Source of the DNA: GMQP-bins7 sp963776565
GTDB lineage: Bacteria > Actinomycetota > Thermoleophilia > Gaiellales > Gaiellaceae
Assembly (NCBI GenBank): GCA_963776565.1
Contig: CAVZNF010000002.1
Span: forward strand, 372,001 to 436,000
DNA length: 64,000 bases
Reading direction: 5' to 3'
The translations under genes were made by a program, and so were the position numbers. Each line of letters opens with the position of its first letter. Position 1 is the stretch's first letter. A model generated the notes under the pieces. The model did not search any database. It was given only the letters and a program-made list of their open reading frames with translations, and was not told where the DNA came from. Shown here one piece after another: positions 58,052-64,000 of the stretch.

Positions 58052-58537
58052 GAGCTCCCTGGCGGAGACGCGATCCCGAGCGCCGACCCGGGCAGCCGCG
58101 GCTCCTCGTCCCGTTCGCCGATCGCCAGCTCGATCCGACCGTCCTCGACGCGGCGCTTCGCATCGCGCGCGCCGAGGATGCGGTGCTCGTGCCCGCCTAC
58201 CTCCTGGTGGTGCCGCTCGAGTTCAGCCTCGACGCGCCCGTCCAGCACGGGGAGCTCGGTCGCGCGATGCCGATCCTCGAGGCGGTCGAGCTCGCCGCCC
58301 GACGCGCAGGCGTACCGGTCGATGCCCGCATCGAGCGCGGGCGCTCTCCGATCGACGCGCTCGGCCGCCTCTGGGACGTCGAGTCGTTCGATCGCGTCGT
58401 CATCCCGGCACCCGCGCCGGGCCGGGCGGGCTTCACGTCGAAGGACCTGACGTGGATGCTCGACGCACGGCCCGGGCGAGATCATCGTGCTGCGCCCGGC
58501 ACCAACGGTGCGAACGGCGTGCGCCGACGTCCTATGA
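58048..58537 (+). CDS. Universal-stress-protein-like domain, one frame break
   Basis: About 162 residues, starting at a GTG that overlaps the previous TGA. RLLVPFADRQLDPTVLDAALRIARAEDAVLVPAYLLVVPLEF, ARIERGRSPIDALGRLWDVESFDRVVIPAPAPG are Usp-like strands and helices. One surplus base at about 58470 (GAC-G-CAC) hides the ending PGEIIVLRPAPTVRTACADVL. Last gene of the Kdp operon; probably a soluble partner of the split sensor. Confidence 0.75.
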
Positions 58538-58551
58538 CGCCGCGTGCCGGC

Positions 58552-59858
58552 TCACTCAGCCCAGCCGGTCACGAGCCAGCGGCCGCGCCGGAAGCGGGTC
58601 GTCATCAGGCCAGACGGACGACGATGAGCACGACGAGCGCCGCCCAGACGCCGCGGATCCCCCAGTCGGCCTCGAGTGCGGCGAGCAGCACGGCGGTGCA
58701 CGCGACGAACGCCGCGACCATCGACATGGCCAGAAACGGCCCGTCGCTCGCGCCGATGAGGATCCCGTCGAGCGCAAACACTGCGCCGTTCAGCGGCTGC
58801 ATGAGCGCGAAGATCGGCCACAGGAGCGCCGTCTCGTCGAGCACAGACGCGTCGCCGGTGAACGCGCGCGGCAGCACGCCCGCAAGAACGAGCATCAGCG
58901 CCGCGAACGCGCCACCGAGCGCGACGGACAGCCAGATCATGCGCTCGCTCGCGCCGTAGGCCTCCTCCCTCCGACCGGCGCCGAGCTCCCGCCCGACGAT
59001 GATCTGACCGGCAATCGCGACCGAGTCGAGGACGAGCGCCAGGAAGACCCAGAGCTGGAACGCCACCTGGTGCGCCGCGATCGCCGAGTCCCCGAAGCGC
59101 GTCGCCACCGCACCGGCGAGGACGAACGAGAGCATCAACGCCGTCGTGCGGATGAAGATCCACTTCCCGAGCGAGAGCACGCGGCGCGCGAGTTCGAGCC
59201 GCACGCGAGCTTCGCCCGGCTCGAGCCTCTGCAACACGACGACCACGAACGCCGCCCCCATCCCGAGCTGTGCGACTGCCGTCCCCCACGCCGAGCCCGC
59301 GATCCCCCAGTCGAAGCCGTAGACGAAGAGCAGCTCGAGGACGACGTTCGCGACGTTCCCGGCGATGAGCACGACGAGGGGCGTGCGCAGATCTGCGACG
59401 CCACGGAGATATCCCTGCGCGCCGAGCGCGAGGAACGCGGCCGGGAATCCGATTGCCGCGATGCGCAGGTACGTGACGGCATAGTCGGCTGCCTGGCCCT
59501 CGCCTCCCATGAGCGAGACGAGCTGCGGAGCGAGCACGGCGATGAGCCCCGAGACGGCGATGCCGAACGCGAGCGATAGCCAGACCGCCTGCGCGCCGAG
59601 GCGCCGCGCGGTCTCTTCCTCCCCGGCGCCGCCCGCACGAGCCACCTGCGCGGTCGTGCCGTACTGGAGGAAGTTGAAGATCGCGAAGGTGCCGCCGAGG
59701 ATCGTGATCGCGATCCCGAGCGCGGCGAGCTGGGACCGACCGAGATGTCCGACGATCGCCGTGTCGACGAGGAGGTAGAGCGGTTCGGCCGCGAGCGCGC
59801 CCAGGGCGGGGAGCGCGAGCCGGAAGATCTCGCGGTCGTACTGGGAGTGGAGGGTCAC
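58552..59858 (-). CDS. MATE-family efflux transporter
   Basis: About 434 residues in 12 helices, DinF-like MATE exporter. N-terminus EIFRLALPALGALAAEPLYLLVDTAIVGHLG is characteristic, with LGAQGYLRGVADLRTPL and LDSVAIAGQIIVGRELG later. The frame stops at 58605 after VVRLA. One missing base there would extend it through TTRFRRGRWLVTGWAE to TGA 58552, a typical basic MATE tail, so I give the longer span. Exports cationic compounds by Na+ or H+ exchange. Start ATG overlaps the glycosyltransferase stop. Confidence 0.88.
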
Positions 59859-60895
59859 CCGGTCGCTTGGATGGTCGCCTCGTACGCGGCGACGTAGTTC
59901 GCGACCATCATCTCCGGCGAGAAGCGCTCCTCGACCTCCTTGCGGATGACGACCGGGTCGAGCGTGTCAGCGAGCTCGAGGACGGCCGGATCCTCCATGT
60001 CGCGGTAGTTGTCGACGACGACGCCGGTGCGGCCGTGCTCGACGATCTCGGGGACGGCGCCGCGCCGCGTCGAGATGACCGGCGTCCCGCACGCCATGGC
60101 CTCGATCATCATCAGCCCGAACGGCTCTTCCCAGTCGATGGGCGAGATGAGCGCGCGGGCGCCCATGAGGAGCTCCACCTTGTCCGCATGCCCGACCTCG
60201 CCGACGTACTCGATCGAGCCGCCGAGATGCGGGCGGATGAACTCGTCGAAGTAGCGGATCTCGAGCGGCTCGCGGCACTTCGCGGCGATCTTGAGCGGGA
60301 TTCCCGTCTCGAGAGCCACCGCGAGGGCGCGATGCGCCCCCTTGTCCGGGCTCATGCGGCCGAGGAAGACAAGGTAGTCGCCTCCTGGCTTGCGCCGGAA
60401 CGGATACATGGAGAGGTCGAGCGCGTTCGGGCAGTTCGCGATCCACGGAAGGTGCTCTTTCGGCCTCCGCTGGTTCATCGAGATCGAGATGAGCTTCGCC
60501 TTCGGCGCGAGCCCGAGCACCTGCTCGTACATACGGCCCGGCTGTCCGTCGAGGGGCCCATGCACCGTGTGACAGAACGGCGTGTCGATGAGCCCGCCGA
60601 ACGCGAGCCCGAGCATCCCGGTGTGGTCGTGCAGGACGTCGAACTCGTCGGCTTTGAGGAACGCGTGCACCGAGTGCTGCATCTCCCAGTACGTGTGCCC
60701 GATCCACTCGCTCGGCGCCGTGTGGAAGACCGACTCGAGCCGCGCCCGCGTCTGCGAGTCGCCCGAAGCGAAGAGCGTGACGTCGTGGCCGGCGTCGACG
60801 AGCCCGTCCGCGAGGAGCGCGACGACACGCTCGGTCCCGCCGTACGCCTCCGGCGGCACGGGGAACCACACAGGGCAAACAAGTCCTATTTGCAT
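59855..60895 (-). CDS. GT4-type glycosyltransferase
   Basis: A 346-residue GT-B enzyme. N-domain: IGLVCPVWFPVPPEAYGGTERVVA and DVLHDHTGMLG; C-domain: LVFLGRMSPDKGAHRAL, EEPFGLMMIEAMACGTPVI with the E-x7-E donor-binding motif, and RRGAVPEIVEHG. Acceptor unknown. ATG 60895 follows the stop of the debranching-type enzyme directly (TAGATG), so the genes are coupled. That points to glycogen or compatible-solute sugar metabolism. Confidence 0.92.
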   Translation of the reverse strand: MQIGLVCPVWFPVPPEAYGGTERVVALLADGLVDAGHDVTLFASGDSQTRARLESVFHTAPSEWIGHTYWEMQHSVHAFLKADEFDVLHDHTGMLGLAFGGLIDTPFCHTVHGPLDGQPGRMYEQVLGLAPKAKLISISMNQRRPKEHLPWIANCPNALDLSMYPFRRKPGGDYLVFLGRMSPDKGAHRALAVALETGIPLKIAAKCREPLEIRYFDEFIRPHLGGSIEYVGEVGHADKVELLMGARALISPIDWEEPFGLMMIEAMACGTPVISTRRGAVPEIVEHGRTGVVVDNYRDMEDPAVLELADTLDPVVIRKEVEERFSPEMMVANYVAAYEATIQATG

Positions 60896-62941
60896 CTACA
60901 CACCCTCGGCAATCGTGACATGGCCGCGCTCGACCGCAACGGTCCACGTCCTTCCGTATGCCCTGACGCCCTCGATCCGTAACCCGTCGAGCCAGCTCGG
61001 CAGCTCGTCCGTCACCGTCGAGACGAGCCGCTGACGCTCGCGATCCGGCTCGATACCGAGGAGGACACGGACGAGGAGGATCGGCGTGCCGGCTGCCCAG
61101 GCCTGCGGCCGCGCTGCCGTCGGATACGCGATCGGGAACGGCGTCTCGTCGCGCGCGTAGCCGGCGAAGACCTCTGGGAGCGACCAGTCGAAGTGCGCCG
61201 CGGCCTCGATCAATGCACGCCCGATGCGCCGGGCTTCGGCGACGTAGCCATGACGCGCGAGCCCCCAGGCAGCGAGGGCCGAGTCGTGAGGCCACACGGT
61301 TCCGTTGTGGTAGCTGATCGGGTTGAACGCAGCGGCATCGCTCGCCATCGTGCGGATCCCCCACCCCGTCCACAGTTCTTCGGAGAGCAGCTGGTCGACC
61401 ACCGCGCCGACGCGCTCCGGAAGCACGATCCCGCTCCAGAGGAGATGGCCCATGTTCGAGCTGCGCGAATCGACGCGGCGCTTCTTCCCGTCGAGCGCGA
61501 GCGCGAAGAAGCCACCGCGCTCGTCGACCCAGAACGCCTCGTCGAAACGCACGCGTAGCTCGTCCGCCTCCCGCTCGAGCCGCTCGGCCAGCGCCTGGTC
61601 GCGCCACACCTCGCGCGCAAGCTCGGCGAGACGGCGCTTCGCGTCGTACACGTACCCCTGCACTTCCACGGCCGCGATCGGCGCCTCGGCGAACGAGCCG
61701 TCCTGGAAGCGCTGCGAGTCGCCGGAGTCCTTCCACGACTGGTTCGCGAGGCCCGAGTCGACCATGCGGCTGTACTCGACGAAGCCGTCGCCGTCCCGAT
61801 CTCCGTAGCGATCGATCCACTCGAGCGCGAGCAGAGCAGGCTCGCGCAGGCGCTGGGCGAACGACGCATCGTCCGTCCAGCGCCATGTCTCCGCGAGCAG
61901 GACGAGGTAGAGCGGCGTCGAGTCGATCGAGCCGTAGTAGCGCGGGAACCACGTCTCGGCGCAGCGACCCTCGCGCACCTCGTGGACGATCTTGCCGGGC
62001 TCGGCGTCGATGGTCGTGTCCACCTCGTGCGCCTGAAGCTCGGTGAGCGCGTCGAGCGCGCCCATTGCGATCTCAGGCCCGAGGAGCAGCGTCTGCAACG
62101 ACGTGATCGCCGTGTCGCGCCCGAAGACGGTCATGAACCACGGCATCCCGGCGGCGAAGAGCGGACGACGAAACTGGCCCGTCCGCATCCGCAAGGCGGC
62201 GAGGTCGCCGATCGAACGGTCGAACGAGCGGCGCAGGTTCTCCCATCCTCCGCGCACGCGCGGGACACGAAGCGTCCAGGCAGCGACGACGTCGCTCGCG
62301 CTCTCGCGCTCCTCGTCGAGCTCGAACGTCTCGAGCTCCTCGTCGAGCCAGGGCAAGGCGTCGACGCTGAGATCCCAGCGCTCGTGCGGGTCGAGGGAGA
62401 GCGCGAAGGTCATCGCGTTCCCTTCGAGACGACCCGGCTTCGAGAAGACGAGACGTGTCCCGAGATCGCCGCGCGGGTCGACGATCGAGACCTGGCTGCG
62501 CGCCTCGTCGTGCGTCGTCGGCGCCGGTGGGGGCAGCGGCTGCGCCAGCTCCGGGTCGCCGAGCGAGAAGTCGTGCAGCTTCACGGAGATGATGTCCGCG
62601 AAGTCGGCCTCGGCCTCGAGCGCGACGTCGATCTCGAGGCGCTCCGGGCTCTCGTTGCGAAGCGTGATCCGCTCCTGCATCCCCGAGCCCACGAACCGCT
62701 CGCGCGCGATCGAGATCGAATCACGCGGCAAGCCGTTGGTCGTTCCGTTCCGGAGGTAGAAGGCCGCCCTGAAGTGCTCGACGCGCCCCGACGAGAGCAG
62801 GAGCGGTGCGGAGCCGCCGACCGTCAGCACGAGCCGGGAGAGGAAGCGCGTGTCGTGCGCGAAGAAGCCACTCGTCTCCGCGGCGATGTCACCGCGGTCG
62901 TCCGAGATGCAGAACGTGGATCCCTCGAGGATCGTGAGCAA
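60896..62941 (-). CDS. Amylo-alpha-1,6-glucosidase / glycogen-debranching-type hydrolase
   Basis: A 681-residue protein, probably starting at TTG 62941. The N-terminal beta domain (about 1-200) begins ILEGSTFCISDDRGDI and has FFAHDTRFLSRL. The C-terminal (alpha/alpha)6 barrel has MPWFMTVFGRDTAITSLQTLL, PRYYGSIDSTPLYLVLLAE, NQSWKDSGDS and YHNGTVWPHDSALAAWGL. Candidate catalytic acids are the Asp in FGRD and Glu in later helices. It is the GH15-like debranching family, often next to glycosyltransferases as here. Confidence 0.92.
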   Translation of the reverse strand: MLTILEGSTFCISDDRGDIAAETSGFFAHDTRFLSRLVLTVGGSAPLLLSSGRVEHFRAAFYLRNGTTNGLPRDSISIARERFVGSGMQERITLRNESPERLEIDVALEAEADFADIISVKLHDFSLGDPELAQPLPPPAPTTHDEARSQVSIVDPRGDLGTRLVFSKPGRLEGNAMTFALSLDPHERWDLSVDALPWLDEELETFELDEERESASDVVAAWTLRVPRVRGGWENLRRSFDRSIGDLAALRMRTGQFRRPLFAAGMPWFMTVFGRDTAITSLQTLLLGPEIAMGALDALTELQAHEVDTTIDAEPGKIVHEVREGRCAETWFPRYYGSIDSTPLYLVLLAETWRWTDDASFAQRLREPALLALEWIDRYGDRDGDGFVEYSRMVDSGLANQSWKDSGDSQRFQDGSFAEAPIAAVEVQGYVYDAKRRLAELAREVWRDQALAERLEREADELRVRFDEAFWVDERGGFFALALDGKKRRVDSRSSNMGHLLWSGIVLPERVGAVVDQLLSEELWTGWGIRTMASDAAAFNPISYHNGTVWPHDSALAAWGLARHGYVAEARRIGRALIEAAAHFDWSLPEVFAGYARDETPFPIAYPTAARPQAWAAGTPILLVRVLLGIEPDRERQRLVSTVTDELPSWLDGLRIEGVRAYGRTWTVAVERGHVTIAEGV

Positions 62942-62945
62942 GCGC

Positions 62946-63677
62946 CTAGCCTTCGCTGCGAACGATCCGGCCGCCGCTCGACTGGGCGAGGGCCTTGATC
63001 ACGATCTCGTCCACGTTCACATGCAGCGGGCGAGTGAGAACGAAGAGGACGCAGTCGGCGACGTCGTCCGCGGTCAGCGGCTCGACGTTCGCGTACGGCG
63101 CCTCCGCGGCCTCGGTGTCGCCCTTGAAGCGCACGAGCGAGAACTCGGTCTTCGCGAGCCCCGGATCGACGGTCGTGATACGTATCGGACGGCCGAGGAG
63201 GTCTTCCCGCAGGCCGTAGACGAAGCCGCGGAGAGCGAACTTTGCAGCGACGTAGACAGCGGCATTCGCGTACGCCTGGCGCCCGGCGATCGAGCCTGTG
63301 AAGAGGATGTGGCCCTCGTCGCGGACGTGCGGAAGCGCGAGCCGCGTGACCCGGATCGCTCCGTCGACGTTCGTGTGCAGCACGGTCGCCTCGTCCTCCG
63401 GCGTCGACTCCGTGAACGGGTAGCGCCCGAGAGCGAGGCCGGCGTTGTTGTAGAGGATGTCGATGCCGCCGAGCTCCGCTGCTGCGCGCGCGACGAACGC
63501 CGCGCAGCTCTCCTCGTCGGTGACGTCGAGGGGGAGCGCAACGTCCGCGTCGATGCGCTCGACGCGCCGCGCTCCGCCGACGACGCGCACTCCGGCCTCG
63601 CGCAGCTTGCGCACGGTCGCTGCTCCGAAGCCGCTCGATGCGCCCGTGACGACCGCGGTCTTGCCGTCGAGCTCCAT
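62946..63677 (-). CDS. Short-chain dehydrogenase/reductase (SDR)
   Basis: A 243-residue classical SDR: TAVVTGASSGFGAATVRKLREAGVRVV binds NAD(P), NNAGLALG, the catalytic Ser in LFTGSIAG, Tyr-x3-Lys in VYVAAKFALRG, and VDPGLAKTEF. Closest in feel to the YdfG group acting on hydroxy acids, but substrate is not assured. Its stop is 4 bases before the debranching-type gene. Confidence 0.92.
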   Translation of the reverse strand: MELDGKTAVVTGASSGFGAATVRKLREAGVRVVGGARRVERIDADVALPLDVTDEESCAAFVARAAAELGGIDILYNNAGLALGRYPFTESTPEDEATVLHTNVDGAIRVTRLALPHVRDEGHILFTGSIAGRQAYANAAVYVAAKFALRGFVYGLREDLLGRPIRITTVDPGLAKTEFSLVRFKGDTEAAEAPYANVEPLTADDVADCVLFVLTRPLHVNVDEIVIKALAQSSGGRIVRSEG

Positions 63678-63694
63678 GCGCCGGAGCCTAGTGG

Positions 63695-64000
63695 CTAGAC
63701 GATCGTGATCGACTCGATGAGGACCGGCTCGAGCGGCCGGTCGCGGCCGTCGCGCTCGACGAGCGAGATCGCGTCGACGACGTCCTGCCCGGACGTCACG
63801 CGTCCGAACACGGTGTGCTTGCCGTTCAGCCAGGACGCATCCTCGGCGGTGACGATGAAGAACTGCGAGCCGTTCGTGTTCGGGCCGGCGTTGGCCATCG
63901 CGAGATATCCGCGCGCAACCGGGTGCTCGTTGAACTCGTCCTCGAACGAGTAGCCGGGGCCACCGGTCCCATCTCCGCGCGGGCACCCGCCCTGGATCAT
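63695..64000 (-). CDS. Cyclophilin-type peptidyl-prolyl isomerase, 5' end beyond the window
   Basis: The visible 101 residues are the central and C-terminal part of a cyclophilin: MIQGGCPRGDGTGGPGYSFEDEF, LAMANAGPNTNGSQFFIVT and LNGKHTVFGRVTSGQDVVDAI. Catalytic Arg and upstream residues lie past the right edge. It accelerates proline isomerisation during folding; whether it is exported cannot be told without the N-terminus. Confidence 0.93.
   Translation of the reverse strand: MIQGGCPRGDGTGGPGYSFEDEFNEHPVARGYLAMANAGPNTNGSQFFIVTAEDASWLNGKHTVFGRVTSGQDVVDAISLVERDGRDRPLEPVLIESITIV

Noticed and set aside
49753..58537. Kdp locus as a decayed pseudogene cluster
   Set aside because: All catalytic and filter motifs are intact across frames and breaks prefer third codon positions; decay would also produce missense, stops and larger deletions.
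49753..58537. Programmed +1 frameshifting across the operon
   Set aside because: More than 30 sites with no shared slippery sequence, plus some of opposite sign, cannot be a single programmed mechanism.

Overview
High-GC (roughly two thirds G+C), gene-dense chromosomal DNA from an actinobacterium, most likely a Thermoleophilia-type soil lineage. That placement is an inference. It rests on the Actinobacteria-type LexA box (CGAACATATGTTCG), the B12-dependent ribonucleotide reductase, F420-type luciferase-fold oxidoreductases, an ECF sigma factor with a SnoaL-like tail, frequent GTG/TTG starts and many 4-base stop/start overlaps. I see no rRNA, tRNA, CRISPR array, phage or intact insertion sequence.

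Layout. 0-7 kb: a small anchored secreted protein, nrdJ, a perfect terminator palindrome, two secreted surface proteins and a GH3 glycosidase. 7-12.9 kb: methyltransferase, beta-lactamase-fold hydrolase, SOS-controlled dinB, VOC protein and a drug-type MFS pump. 12.9-20.5 kb: MMPL transporter, STAS protein, ECF sigma factor, an oxidoreductase remnant, TIGR04076 protein, Ca2+/H+ exchanger, twin MmcQ/YjbR proteins and an S10 peptidase. 20.5-32.6 kb: DUF4389 protein, TPR-cyclase, two ArsR/SRPBCC modules, an AlkZ-like protein, the DUF1326/DUF2182 pair and an orphan PIN protein. 32.6-36.4 kb: four cupins among small solitary genes, with a dispersed short repeat. 36.4-49.7 kb: amidase/DUF192, sulfite-oxidase-like enzyme with DUF1345, an aldo-keto reductase/ornithine-cyclodeaminase/threonine-dehydratase operon, an APH-type kinase, Na+/H+ antiporter, YcaQ-like protein and metB. 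49.7-58.5 kb: a high-affinity K+ uptake (Kdp) locus. 58.5-64 kb: MATE pump, glycosyltransferase, glycogen-debranching-type hydrolase, SDR and the start of a cyclophilin.

The Kdp locus has an unusual architecture. The KdpD sensor is split: a DUF4118/histidine-kinase protein plus KdpE at the 5' end, and the N-terminal KdpD sensor plus a Usp protein at the 3' end. Between them lie a conserved hypothetical protein, a 27-residue membrane peptide, kdpF, kdpA, kdpC and kdpB, so the order is F-A-C-B rather than F-A-B-C. Neighbours overlap by ATGA, GTGA or TGATG. Two direct CCTTAGACCG repeats one helical phase apart, between kdpE and the structural genes, are a candidate KdpE operator.

The most striking sequence-level signal is the pattern of frame breaks. 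About 40 genes-in-two-frames junctions exist, most packed into the Kdp locus, with a second cluster in the APH-type kinase gene. Nearly every one I resolved sits on a third codon position that carries two alternative bases (usually C and G, also C/T or A/G) or none. That is what unresolved synonymous polymorphism between co-assembled strains would look like, not gene decay. Annotated coordinates for these genes span the whole inferred gene.

Other recurring features are operators that overlap the start codon (dinB, both ArsR genes), suggesting leaderless transcripts, and four convergent gene pairs that share a CTAG in which both stop codons overlap.
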